From Pseudomonadota bacterium (GTDB lineage Bacteria > Pseudomonadota > Gammaproteobacteria > Steroidobacterales > Steroidobacteraceae): 29,584 nucleotides of DNA. Position numbers and translations under genes: made by a program. The DNA lies in the NCBI GenBank assembly GCA_023391815.1, contig JAEWAF010000084.1, forward strand, positions 1 through 29,584, written 5' to 3'. Every line of letters starts with the position of its first letter. Position 1 is the first letter of the stretch. Shown here one piece after another: positions 15,472 through 23,949 of the stretch. Under the pieces are notes generated by a model. It did not search any database and had not been told where the DNA came from. It saw nothing but the letters and a program-made list of their open reading frames with translations.

Positions 15472-16323
15472 GTGAGTGCGCCACAGACATCGCAACGTTC
15501 GACCGATCAATGCGGAGCCGTTGCCAAGCTACGGAACGAGTCACTGGAGTCGCGTGCCCGGATGAGTGCCAGCCGAGTGTCGCCCCTGCCCGATTTGATC
15601 GCTCAACGCGGCAATGTCGACGAATATCCTGAAAATACCTTGCCGGCGCTGCGTTCGGCGTTAGCTCTAGGGGCACGCCACATTGCCTTCGATGTACAAC
15701 TCACCGCCGATCGCCAGGCGGTGTTGCTGAACGATGTCAATCTGAAGCGCATGACCGGCGTGGACCGCAGCGCGCTGGAGCTGACCTGGCAGCAGCTGGC
15801 GGAAATCCCGGTGACCGAGCCGGAACGGTTTCAACAAAAGTACACGGACATCGGCGTGCCCACGCTGGCGCAGGCAGTGAGCTTGCTCGGGACGCATCCG
15901 GCAGTGACCGCGTTCGTCGAGATAAAGCGCGCCAGCTTGCGTGTGTTCGGTGCGGACGTCGTTGTCAGGAAGATCTGCGAAGTGCTCAAGCCGATCGTGC
16001 GTCAGTGCGTGCTGGTGTCGCGCGATCTGGCGGCCGTGCATCACGTGCGACAGATTTCTTCTTATCGGATCGGCTGGATCGTCTCGGAGTATTCCACTCT
16101 CTCGGCACTGAAGAGCGAGGCGCTGGTGCCCGATTATTTGTTATGCGATCAGGAGCTGCTGACCGAGACCGGCGCGCAACTGTGGCGCGGGCCGTGGCGT
16201 TGGGTCGTTCACAACGTGAGCTCGCGAGAAGCGGCAGCTCAATTGGCGATGCGTGGCGCGCGCTTGGTTGCGACCACGTCCTATCGCAAAGTGCTTCGTG
16301 AATTGAAGAACGCCGCGCCCTGA
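15472..16323 (+). CDS. GDPD-fold protein with lost catalytic residues
   Basis: This belongs to the glycerophosphodiester phosphodiesterase family by fold: the signature block runs ...RGNVDEYPENTLPALRSALALGA. The usual HRG motif reads QRG (Q45), the metal glutamate of ExD is A72, and the HD motif reads ND (N87). Both catalytic histidines and one metal ligand are thus missing, while the IKR-type strand (VEIKR) remains. It is probably not an active phosphodiesterase, and could bind a lipid or phosphate ligand instead. No signal peptide is seen. The GTG start at 15472 has AGGAG eight bases upstream, though homology begins only near residue 40. ATG 15562 is an alternative. The gene diverges from the PQQ dehydrogenase and its stop is two bases from that of the convergent hydrolase. 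Confidence 0.85.
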   Translation: MSAPQTSQRSTDQCGAVAKLRNESLESRARMSASRVSPLPDLIAQRGNVDEYPENTLPALRSALALGARHIAFDVQLTADRQAVLLNDVNLKRMTGVDRSALELTWQQLAEIPVTEPERFQQKYTDIGVPTLAQAVSLLGTHPAVTAFVEIKRASLRVFGADVVVRKICEVLKPIVRQCVLVSRDLAAVHHVRQISSYRIGWIVSEYSTLSALKSEALVPDYLLCDQELLTETGAQLWRGPWRWVVHNVSSREAAAQLAMRGARLVATTSYRKVLRELKNAAP

Positions 16324-16325
16324 CT

Positions 16326-17378
16326 TCAGGCCGCGTTGCGCGTCTCCATCACGCTCGGCTCCCGGAACATGATGTTAGCAATCTGCCGGTCCGCCCAGCT
16401 CGCGCCGTTGAAGCTGTCCATGAAGCCGCAGTGACCGCCCTTCGGAATGCTGGTCACGTGCAGGTTCGGCGAACGCGCCAGGTTCTGCAGGTCGTGCGCG
16501 GGGATGATGGGATCGTCCAGCGAAATCAGGATGTGACTGGGCACTTGCAGATGCGCCAGCGCGTCGCCGGTGATGGCGTAGCCGTTGAGATACGCGTCCA
16601 GATCGGAGAATTCGCTGAAGTTGCGCACCAGCAGCTCGGTCATGCTGCGAATGGTCCGCTGTGCCAGGATCTGGCTGAAGTCGTAGCGCTTCGGGAAGCA
16701 CTGCTGCTTCCGGCGCAGCGAGCGCTTCCATTTATTGATGAAATATTGCTGATAGATGAACCAGCCGTTCTCCAGCACTTCCATCGTACTGTGCGGCTTC
16801 AGCACCGGGCACACGGCCGCCGCGCGCTCCAGTTCGATGCCTGCCTGCGGCGCCTTGGCCGCGACGCGCAGGGCGAAATTGCCGCCCAAGGAAAAGCCCG
16901 CGATCGTGATGCGCTTGTCGGGCAACGAACTTTGAATGCTTCGCACCGCGCCGACCACTTCATCGAGCCGGCAGGAATGAAAAATATCCTCGTTCAGATG
17001 ATGGCTCGGGCCGTGGTCCCGGAAGTTCAGACGGAAGATGTCGCAGCCCTGATTGAACAGATGACTACCGAGCGACAGCACGTACACCGAGTCGGAGCTG
17101 CCCTCCCAACCGTGCAACAGGATCGCAAGCTCCCGCGCGGGCGGTCGGCCGGCGGCTTCCTGGCTCGAGTAGTGGCCGAGCAGGCGCACGCCATCACCGC
17201 AATCGACGATCTGCGTATCCGCGACCGCCAGCATGGTCCGGGCGCGACTCGCGACCAACGGCCGGCGCAGGCTCAGGCTCGGCACGATCGACTGAAAATG
17301 GGGGTTGGCGAGCCAGCCGGCAGGAGCGAATTTCGCGACGAGCGTGTCGGTGGAAGTGAGAGCGGCGGAGTCAATCAT
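16326..17378 (-). CDS. YheT-like alpha/beta hydrolase
   Basis: This 350-residue cytoplasmic hydrolase belongs to the YheT/AB-hydrolase-4 group. The family opening (GWLANPHFQSIVPSL) is recognisable. The oxyanion region is LLHGWEGSSDS, the nucleophile elbow GFSLGG has S163, the acid is in SLDDPIIP (D288 or D289), and the histidine is H316 in KGGHCGF. The triad is therefore complete, and the likely reaction is ester hydrolysis of a short or medium acyl substrate. Its ATG overlaps the stop of the saccharopine-dehydrogenase-like gene by four bases, so the two are translationally coupled. It is the last gene of this minus-strand group. Confidence 0.9.
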   Translation of the reverse strand: MIDSAALTSTDTLVAKFAPAGWLANPHFQSIVPSLSLRRPLVASRARTMLAVADTQIVDCGDGVRLLGHYSSQEAAGRPPARELAILLHGWEGSSDSVYVLSLGSHLFNQGCDIFRLNFRDHGPSHHLNEDIFHSCRLDEVVGAVRSIQSSLPDKRITIAGFSLGGNFALRVAAKAPQAGIELERAAAVCPVLKPHSTMEVLENGWFIYQQYFINKWKRSLRRKQQCFPKRYDFSQILAQRTIRSMTELLVRNFSEFSDLDAYLNGYAITGDALAHLQVPSHILISLDDPIIPAHDLQNLARSPNLHVTSIPKGGHCGFMDSFNGASWADRQIANIMFREPSVMETRNAA

Positions 17379-18439
17379 GGGTCGATGCGGATGGTGGACG
17401 AGCCTGGCAGGCTGCTGACAAAGTCAGCGCCAACCAGAGAGCTTGGCGTCGCGAAGCCCGGGTTGCAAGCACGGCCCAGCACTTCGTTCAGAATTCCGAG
17501 CGACGCGTGCACCGTCAGCGAGTAGCCATTGGCGGTGCGCAGCCTGGCTGTTTTGACTTCCCCCGCGACGTTTCGTGCCTCGCCCCACACGTGGGTGGGA
17601 TTGTTGTCGCGCTCGGTTTTACCTGGCGGGATGATGCGTCGCTGCGCGTTGAACTTCGCCAGCTCGCGGAACCAACGTTGTCGTAAAAACGGTCGGAGCA
17701 GGTTCGCGCGCCGCATGCTGTCGACCGACTTTTGTGACGCGGCCGTGTACACCTCGATATTCCGAATACCGGTCGTGTAATACGCGGTGCTGACATCGCC
17801 CCATGGAATGCCGACGGCGAGTTTCTCGCCGGCGCCGAAGTCGATGCGACGCGTGCGCGAAGCGAGTCGCTCGGTCACCAGCCGGCCATCGATTCGCACG
17901 CACGAGCCTTTACCCGCCGACTCGATCGCGGTCTTGGCGGTGCCTTTGCTCAAGCCGGCGCGACTGTCGAAGCCGAGCGCCAGATGAGTCGCGTCCGGCA
18001 TGACTTCTTTCAGACGAGCGGCGACGCAATCGGTCGGCACGACGTCGAAGCCGACACCCGGGCACAGCACGATGCCGGAGCGCTCGGCTTTCCCGTGCAC
18101 GCTCGCGGCCAGCTCGAACACGTCGATCTCGCCCGTGATATCCAGATAGTGAACGTGTGTCGCGAGACAGCCTTGCATCATCGACGCCGCCGTTTGTGAA
18201 AACGGGCCGGCGCAATGGAGGACGGCGGCGACTTGTGAGAGCGTCGCACATAGCGCGGTGTGATCGTTGAGATCGAACACGGCGCTGGGACAATTGAGCT
18301 CGGCGGCCAGCCTGGCGATCTTTTGTTTGGAGCGGCCGGCGAGCACGGGCCGCATGCCGCGCGCCACCGCCTCGCGCGCGATCAGTTCGCCCGTATAACC
18401 GTTGGCACCGTAGAGCAGCCAGGGAGTCGACGTCGACAT
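17375..18439 (-). CDS. Saccharopine dehydrogenase-like NAD(P)-binding oxidoreductase
   Basis: This 354-residue protein has an N-terminal Rossmann motif (LLYGANGYTGE, about 8-18), then VLHCAGPFSQTA and HYLDITGE. This combination is typical of trans-acting enoyl-reductase and saccharopine-dehydrogenase-like proteins rather than true lysine-pathway enzymes. A role in lipid or polyketide reduction is possible but not shown. The start at ATG 18439 has GAGGG four to five bases upstream. The frame is open 12 codons further, but that start is less likely. It lies 36 bases after the receiver-domain gene and overlaps the YheT-like gene by four bases, forming a three-gene unit. Confidence 0.87.
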   Translation of the reverse strand: MSTSTPWLLYGANGYTGELIAREAVARGMRPVLAGRSKQKIARLAAELNCPSAVFDLNDHTALCATLSQVAAVLHCAGPFSQTAASMMQGCLATHVHYLDITGEIDVFELAASVHGKAERSGIVLCPGVGFDVVPTDCVAARLKEVMPDATHLALGFDSRAGLSKGTAKTAIESAGKGSCVRIDGRLVTERLASRTRRIDFGAGEKLAVGIPWGDVSTAYYTTGIRNIEVYTAASQKSVDSMRRANLLRPFLRQRWFRELAKFNAQRRIIPPGKTERDNNPTHVWGEARNVAGEVKTARLRTANGYSLTVHASLGILNEVLGRACNPGFATPSSLVGADFVSSLPGSSTIRIDP

Positions 18440-18475
18440 GGAACCCTCAACAGCGTCCGTGACGAGGGCCGGCAC

Positions 18476-19825
18476 TCAACCCGCCGGTTGAGTTGCGAAC
18501 TCCACCCGATTGTTCTGGGCGGCGATGCGGTTCCATTCGCCCGCCGTGATGCGCGCGAGTTGATCCGCCGTGGGATAGGCGACGCTCGGGCGACGGCCTT
18601 CGTGAGTGACTTCGACGGTCAGCCCGCCATCCGGGCGCAGCGAGGACACCAGGTTGGCGAAGGCGAGCGACTGGCGTTGCGCGCTGGGCAGGCTGTCCTC
18701 GAACGGATTGCCGACCAGGTCGCACTTCTTCACCGGCAGATCGTCGGTGGCCATGGAATAGCCTTCGATGCCGTTGCCGGTCAGGCAGAACTCGCCGACG
18801 AAGGTCGCGATCTTCACCTTGCCTTTGAAGCCATTGGCGCGCAATTGCCCGAGCATGTCGCGCAGCCGCTCCAGTCGGGCACCGGACAATGGCGCTTCAC
18901 CATAGGGAACGGTCTCGGCGGTCACATTGCCGGGCTTGGCCGCCGCGGCCGAGGCCAGCTGCCCCGATTGGATGCTCTTTTGCAGGGTCGTCAGCTGCGC
19001 CTGCTGGCCATCGATGGTGGACTGCAAAGTGGCCACCGCGCCGCGCAGCGCCTTGGTGGTCTCCAGCTCCTTCGTATAGAACAGCGCCAGCACCAGCGTC
19101 GGGATCAACGCGATGGCCGCTACGCTCGCGACCAGTGGCCAGCGGCTCTGCCGCACGACGATGGTCTGCGTTTGCATCTCGGGCGGCTGCGGTTGCTCGG
19201 GTGTGGCAACCGGAGTCTGCGCGGGCACGGTCGCAGGTCGGCCTTCAGGAGCGATTCGTCGCGCGAAGGCCTCCAGGCTGGCCAGCACGAACCGCCGCAT
19301 CTCGGCGCTTTGCTCCTTGAGCAAGGGCGAGACGGCATTGCGAATCATGCTTTCGACATCGCCGCCACTGGGCCGCGCGGGCTCGATCTGCACCGCCGCC
19401 GCGCCTTCCTGATGAGCTACCGCCGCGACCGCGGCGGCCCGGGCTTCACGACGCTCCGGCAACAATCGCAACTGATACAGCACTCGCGACACGTCGGAAT
19501 GCTTCACCGTCTTCGGTAACACTCCGACGGCGCCGAGCGCGCGGGCCTGGCTGACGTACAGCTCGCCTTCCTGGGAGGTGTACATCACCACCGGAATGGT
19601 CGCCGTATCCGGATTGCTCTTGATGGCCTGGATGGCTTGGAAGCCGTCCATGCCGGGCATGAGGTGATCCATGAAGATCACGTCCGGGCGGGCCGCGCGC
19701 AGGAATTCCAGCGCGGCCTCGGCCGATTCGGAGGAATCCACTTCCAGGCCGTAGCCTTCCAGCATCCGACTCAGGATGACGCGCGCGGAACGCGAGTCGT
19801 CGACGATCAGGGCGCGCTTGCTCAT
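18476..19825 (-). CDS. Response-regulator receiver protein with membrane helix and periplasmic C-terminus
   Basis: This 449-residue protein starts with a complete receiver domain (about 1-120): acidic pair D9/D10, phospho-acceptor D53 in FMDHLMPGMDG, T83 and K105. A linker rich in Ala, Pro and Gln follows. A single transmembrane helix spans about 229-250, then a coiled-coil-like stretch (about 252-286) and a C-terminal domain (about 310-449) that should face the periplasm. That domain has two cysteines (C347, C368) and no family I recognise. There is no HTH or GGDEF output. It might carry a phosphorylation signal across the membrane, or act as a tethered chemotaxis-type regulator; both are inference. 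It is the first gene of a unit with the oxidoreductase and YheT-like hydrolase. Confidence 0.88.
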   Translation of the reverse strand: MSKRALIVDDSRSARVILSRMLEGYGLEVDSSESAEAALEFLRAARPDVIFMDHLMPGMDGFQAIQAIKSNPDTATIPVVMYTSQEGELYVSQARALGAVGVLPKTVKHSDVSRVLYQLRLLPERREARAAAVAAVAHQEGAAAVQIEPARPSGGDVESMIRNAVSPLLKEQSAEMRRFVLASLEAFARRIAPEGRPATVPAQTPVATPEQPQPPEMQTQTIVVRQSRWPLVASVAAIALIPTLVLALFYTKELETTKALRGAVATLQSTIDGQQAQLTTLQKSIQSGQLASAAAAKPGNVTAETVPYGEAPLSGARLERLRDMLGQLRANGFKGKVKIATFVGEFCLTGNGIEGYSMATDDLPVKKCDLVGNPFEDSLPSAQRQSLAFANLVSSLRPDGGLTVEVTHEGRRPSVAYPTADQLARITAGEWNRIAAQNNRVEFATQPAG

Positions 19826-19962
19826 GAGGGAGCGAAAGTGAGTAGTTAGTTCAAGGTGTGTAGGTTAAGCGTAGGGCGCGACAGCTCCAATAGGCTGGCA
19901 GCTTCTTAATGCCCGGTTGAGGAGTATGCTGGCTCCGGATCTTGCGTTCAGCGACGTAATAC

Positions 19963-19988
19963 GGCCACGCAGCCGTGGTCGTGGGAGG
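19963..19988 (+). promoter_or_regulatory. Hairpin and Shine-Dalgarno in the EF-G2 leader
   Basis: GGCCACG (19963-19969) and CGTGGTC (19974-19980) can form a seven-pair hairpin including one G-U pair around CAGC. It lies just upstream of a strong GGGAGG (19983-19988), which is nine bases before the ATG at 19998. The Shine-Dalgarno decides this start over the more upstream frame opening. Confidence 0.5.
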
Positions 19989-19997
19989 TGTATCCCC

Positions 19998-22061
19998 ATG
20001 GCGATCTCAGCGGCTCGTTCCACTTCGGACATTCGCAACATCGCGCTGGTCGGCCAGGCGGGCGCGGGTAAAACCCTGCTCACCGAGGCCCTGCTGCTGG
20101 AAGCGGGTGTCATCCGCAACCGCGGCAGCCTGGAGCGCGGCACCACCGTTTGTGACTTCGACCCGCAGGAACGGCAGCTGCGCCACTCCCTGGACGCGGC
20201 GCTGGTGCATTTCCCGGCCGGCGACTGTCACACCAATCTGTTCGACACGCCGGGCTACCCGGATTTCGCCGGTCGCGCGCTGACGGTGCTGGAGGCGGTC
20301 GAAACCGCCGCGGTTGTGGTCAGTGCCGTCAACGGTGTCGAGCCGGTCACTCAGCGAATGATGGATTTCGCTCGTGACCGCGACCTGTGCCGGCTGGTCA
20401 TCATCAACAAGATCGACGCCAAGGACGCGCAGCCCGAAGCGGTGCTGGCGCAGTTGCGAGAGCTGTTCGGCCGCGAATGTCTGCCGCTCAATCTGCCCGC
20501 CAATGGCGGCCGCGCGGTGGTCGACTGCTTTTTCGACCCCGGTCCCGACGCGATTCAGCCGCCCGACTTTTCATCGGTCGAGAGCGCGCACACCGAGATC
20601 ATCGATCAGGTGGTGGAGGTCGACGAAGATCTGATGGCGCTGTATCTGGAACAGGGCGAGGAACTGTCCCCGGAGCAATTGCACGACCCTTTTGAGCGCG
20701 CCCTGCGCGAGGGCCATCTGATACCGGTTTGTTTCACGTCGGCCGAGACCGGCGTCGGTGTCAAAGAATTGCTGAATATTTTCGCGCGGCTCATGCCCAA
20801 TCCGATGGAGGGCAATCCGCCGCCGTTCATACGAGGCGAGGGCGCGCACGCCGAACGCGTCAAAGTGCGGCCCGATCCCACGCAGCATGTCATCGCGCAC
20901 GTCTGCAAAGTGAACATCGATCCGTTCGTCGGGCGGCTCGGCATTTTCCGCGTTCATCAAGGCACCGTGCGGTCGGGTGCGCAGCTGTTCATCGGCGATG
21001 CGCGCAAGCCGTTCAAGGTCGCGCATTTGTATCGACTGCAAGGCAAGGATCATGTCGAGATACCGCAGGCGATTCCGGGCGACATCTGTGCCGTGCCTAA
21101 AGTCGAAGAAATGCAATTCGACGCCGTACTCCACGACTCGCACGATGAAGATCACTATCACCTGAAGTCCATCACCTTGCCGCCGGCGATGGCTGGCGTC
21201 GCGATCGAACCGGAGCGTCGCGGCGAGGAGCAGAAACTCTCGGACGCGTTGCATAAGCTGGTCGCGGAAGATCCGGGCGTGCGGATCGAACATCAGCCCG
21301 GCGTCAACGAGACAGTGCTCTATGGCATGGGCGATCTGCATCTGCGCGTGCTGCTCGATCGCATGAAGGATCGTTACGGGGTCGGGTGCAAGACCAAGTC
21401 GCCGAGCATCCCTTATCGCGAGACGATCACGCGACCCGCCGAAGGTCATCATCGCCACAAGAAACAAACGGGCGGGGCGGGGCAGTTCGGCGAAGTCTAT
21501 CTGCGGGTCGAGCCGCTGGCGCGCGGCGAAGGATTCGAATTCGTCGATGAGGTCGTCGGCGGCGTCATTCCTTCGCAATACATCCCGGCGGTCGAGAAAG
21601 GCGTCCGGCAGGCATTGAGCGAAGGGGCGGTCGCGGGCTTTCCGTTACAGGACCTGCGCGTGATCGTTCACGACGGCAAACATCATCCGGTGGACTCGAA
21701 AGAAGTGGCGTTCATCGCCGCCGGCCGTCGCGCGTTTCTGAATGCCGTCGAGGACGCGGCGCCGATCGTGCTGGAGCCGCTGGTGCGTGTCGAAGTCACA
21801 TCGCCGAGCGCAGCGACCGGCGATATCACCGGCGACCTTGCGACCCGTCGCGGCCGCGTGAATGGCAGCCAGTCGCTGGCGAACCAGCGCACCCGGATCA
21901 GTGCGCTGGTGCCCTTGGCGGAGATCAACGACTATCAATCGCGAATCAAGTCGCTCACTGGCGGCGAAGGTGCGTACACCATGGAGCTGAGTCATTACGA
22001 CCCGGTCCCGCCGCGTAAACAACAAGAGCTCGCGCAAGCGTTCAAACGCGCCGCCGACTGA
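19998..22061 (+). CDS. Elongation factor G-like translational GTPase (EF-G2/FusA2 type)
   Basis: This 687-residue GTPase has the EF-G domain order. The P-loop GQAGAGKT is at 19-26, the G3 motif DTPGYPDF at 83-90 and NKID at 137-140. After the G domain come domain II and the EF-G C-terminal domains, including the segment around HHRHKKQTGGAGQFGEVYLRVEP typical of domain IV. The switch region reads RGTTVCDFDPQE instead of ERGITI, and the histidine of DTPGH is Tyr (Y87). Both differences fit the EF-G2 paralogue group rather than housekeeping EF-G. A role in ribosome translocation or recycling is uncertain, since paralogues often differ in function. No other translation gene lies nearby. It converges with the methyltransferase-like gene. 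Confidence 0.9.
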   Translation: MAISAARSTSDIRNIALVGQAGAGKTLLTEALLLEAGVIRNRGSLERGTTVCDFDPQERQLRHSLDAALVHFPAGDCHTNLFDTPGYPDFAGRALTVLEAVETAAVVVSAVNGVEPVTQRMMDFARDRDLCRLVIINKIDAKDAQPEAVLAQLRELFGRECLPLNLPANGGRAVVDCFFDPGPDAIQPPDFSSVESAHTEIIDQVVEVDEDLMALYLEQGEELSPEQLHDPFERALREGHLIPVCFTSAETGVGVKELLNIFARLMPNPMEGNPPPFIRGEGAHAERVKVRPDPTQHVIAHVCKVNIDPFVGRLGIFRVHQGTVRSGAQLFIGDARKPFKVAHLYRLQGKDHVEIPQAIPGDICAVPKVEEMQFDAVLHDSHDEDHYHLKSITLPPAMAGVAIEPERRGEEQKLSDALHKLVAEDPGVRIEHQPGVNETVLYGMGDLHLRVLLDRMKDRYGVGCKTKSPSIPYRETITRPAEGHHRHKKQTGGAGQFGEVYLRVEPLARGEGFEFVDEVVGGVIPSQYIPAVEKGVRQALSEGAVAGFPLQDLRVIVHDGKHHPVDSKEVAFIAAGRRAFLNAVEDAAPIVLEPLVRVEVTSPSAATGDITGDLATRRGRVNGSQSLANQRTRISALVPLAEINDYQSRIKSLTGGEGAYTMELSHYDPVPPRKQQELAQAFKRAAD

Positions 22062-22115
22062 AAGACTTTAGTGTTTGCCCGCTTGTCGATCTCCGTCGCA
22101 CTGTTGTCAGATTCA

Positions 22116-22136
22116 CGGGCCGCGGCATACGGCCCG
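22116..22136. terminator. Stem-loop between convergent genes
   Basis: A perfect seven-base inverted repeat (CGGGCCG and CGGCCCG) with a seven-base loop lies between the stop of the EF-G2 gene and the stop of the methyltransferase-like gene. There is no T-tract on either side, so it is at best a partial or bidirectional terminator. Confidence 0.4.
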
Positions 22137-22146
22137 GTGGCTCCGA

Positions 22147-22986
22147 TCAGCTCGGCTTCCTGAATCGATACATCACCTGGTCGGTCTTGTGACGGACCGC
22201 CGGGTCGAACACCGGCTTGGTGTGATCGTCCTCGGCGTTCGCGAAAGCCTTGCTTTCGGCTTCGAACTTCAGACCCGCTGCTTCGAAGTCGCGCTTGATG
22301 ACGGCGGGGTCGATGCGATGAAGCGCGTCGACGCTGACCGCCGGGTCGGCGCCGGCGACGGCGGCGTGATCCAGCACGACGACCGCCGCGCCCGGCTTCA
22401 AGCCCGGAACGAGCTTGGCGAGCGCCTGCGCCGGATCGGTGTGGGGCCAGGAGCCGTCTTTCGCTTTCCAGTGCAGGTCGTGATACGACATCACGAACAG
22501 CGCGGCGTCGAGACTGTTCGGCTCGAAGGGCGCTGCCTCGGGCGGAGTGGTGAGCTGCACGACGTTGGGCAGTCGGTCGTTGCCGTAACGCTGCTTGGGT
22601 TTCTCGCCCGAGAATTTCAAATACTCGGGATTGTTATAAGCGATGACTTGCCCGGTGGGCCCGACCACGTGCGACAACAGCTCGGTGTAGTAGCCGCCGG
22701 CGGACAAGTAATCGACCACTTTCATGCCCGGCTTCACTTCCAGGAACGTCAGCACTTCGCTCGGCCGGCGCCACGAGTCTTCATCCATATCGCCCGGCAG
22801 ACGATCGATGTTGTCGACGGACGCATAGATCGCGGCCTTGTCCTCGGCCGACAGGCCCGAGGCCGGCGCGGCGGCCGGCGCGGGCGCGGCTTGCTCGGCG
22901 GCGGGTTGTTCAGGCGGCGGTGCCTTCTTGCAGCCCGCGACGGACAGCAGCGACACGGAAATGGCCAGCAACAGTGCACGGCTCAT
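22147..22986 (-). CDS. Predicted lipoprotein with SAM-methyltransferase fold (COG4798-like)
   Basis: This 279-residue protein begins with a lipoprotein signal peptide (MSRALLLAISVSLLSVAGC, lipobox VAGC) and an Ala/Pro/Gln-rich linker. A class I methyltransferase-like fold follows: motif I is VVDYLSAGGYYTELL, then VIAYNNPEYLKF, and LDAALFVMSYHDLHW. The fold normally uses S-adenosylmethionine, which is not expected in the periplasm, so its real activity is unclear. The ATG at 22986 has AAGGAGC five to six bases upstream. A longer open frame upstream runs antisense-free through the DUF6279 gene and is not real. It lies 29 bases after the DUF6279 lipoprotein gene. Confidence 0.87.
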   Translation of the reverse strand: MSRALLLAISVSLLSVAGCKKAPPPEQPAAEQAAPAPAAAPASGLSAEDKAAIYASVDNIDRLPGDMDEDSWRRPSEVLTFLEVKPGMKVVDYLSAGGYYTELLSHVVGPTGQVIAYNNPEYLKFSGEKPKQRYGNDRLPNVVQLTTPPEAAPFEPNSLDAALFVMSYHDLHWKAKDGSWPHTDPAQALAKLVPGLKPGAAVVVLDHAAVAGADPAVSVDALHRIDPAVIKRDFEAAGLKFEAESKAFANAEDDHTKPVFDPAVRHKTDQVMYRFRKPS

Positions 22987-23015
22987 GGAAGCTCCTTCGG
23001 AATATTTGTCAGGCC

Positions 23016-23945
23016 CTAGCTTTGGGTCATTGCTTCGAGCTGCTTTGCCAGTTGGATCAGCTCGCGTTGCAGATGGCTGCGTTGCTCCGGGGTCAGCGAC
23101 GCGTCGATGGCGCCCAGGACCGCGAGCGATTGCTGGCGATTCCGCGCGGCCTCGGTGCGATAAGCGGCAGTCCACTGAGTTTCGGGCGTACGCAACAGCG
23201 CGAGAATACGCTCCTCGACCGCTGCCTGCGACCGACCTGCGGTGAAGCGTTCCCGAAGCGCGCCGAACATCGCTGTACGCCACCGGGACTGGCTCTCGAG
23301 CCAGTCGGCGGTGGTCGAGTCGAATCGCTTGCTCTCTTCGGCGATCAGCAGGTGTTGTTCCTTCGTGATCGAGCCGGTCCAGCGCTTCAGCTGCTTTTCG
23401 ATGTCGTTGGCGCGCTTCTGGTGCCATTTGCCGTCCTTGAGCGCCTTCAAGTTCTCTTCATTGCGCTCCCGGGATTTTTTCGCGAGGTTGTTTTCGAACT
23501 CGGTGAGCTGCTCGGGCGAGAGGCTCATCAACAGACGAGCGGCATCGGGCGCGGCGCGCTCGACGAGGCGTGAGCCGAACAGCTCCACTTGAGCTTCGAT
23601 GCTTTTGTAAGTCGAGGCGTTGCCCGGATGGGCCGCCGTGCCGGCGAGCTCGCGCACGAACTTCGCGTACAGCGCCAGCTCCGAGCTGCGATGCCATTGC
23701 AGCGTGCTCTCCAGCCACGAGCGCAGATCGTTGCGCTGACTGTTATCGAGCGAGACCAGGTCCTGGATGTACCAGGCCGCCAGCGTGTCCAGCCGGTTGT
23801 AGAAAAAGTTGGTGCAGCCTGCGAAGCCGAGGGTGAGCGCAAGTAACAACGGCAGCCGCAGCGCTCGCAGGCACCAAAGACCGGGGGTCTTATTGCGTGT
23901 CCGAGGGTCGGTTGAAATGTTGGGAGACGCGGCGGTACGAGTCAT
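23016..23945 (-). CDS. DUF6279 family lipoprotein
   Basis: This 309-residue predicted lipoprotein has a basic N-terminal stretch and a hydrophobic segment ending in the lipobox GFAGC at about 40-44. The mature part is almost entirely charged alpha-helix. It opens with FFYNRLDTLAAWYIQDLVSLDNSQR, which I recognise as the DUF6279 signature. The function of the family is unknown. It starts four bases after the stop of the lacI-family gene and precedes the methyltransferase-like lipoprotein, so co-transcription is likely. A chaperone-like or envelope-associated helical role is possible but not shown. Confidence 0.85.
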   Translation of the reverse strand: MTRTAASPNISTDPRTRNKTPGLWCLRALRLPLLLALTLGFAGCTNFFYNRLDTLAAWYIQDLVSLDNSQRNDLRSWLESTLQWHRSSELALYAKFVRELAGTAAHPGNASTYKSIEAQVELFGSRLVERAAPDAARLLMSLSPEQLTEFENNLAKKSRERNEENLKALKDGKWHQKRANDIEKQLKRWTGSITKEQHLLIAEESKRFDSTTADWLESQSRWRTAMFGALRERFTAGRSQAAVEERILALLRTPETQWTAAYRTEAARNRQQSLAVLGAIDASLTPEQRSHLQRELIQLAKQLEAMTQS

Positions 23946-23949
23946 CCTG

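Noticed and set aside
15458..15676. 73-codon N-terminal extension of the PQQ dehydrogenase
   Set aside because: It precedes a complete lipoprotein signal peptide and overlaps the divergent gene.
22147..23427. Longer 426-codon reading of the methyltransferase-like gene
   Set aside because: The extra N-terminal part lies out of frame over the DUF6279 gene. The lipoprotein signal and Shine-Dalgarno fix the start at 22986.
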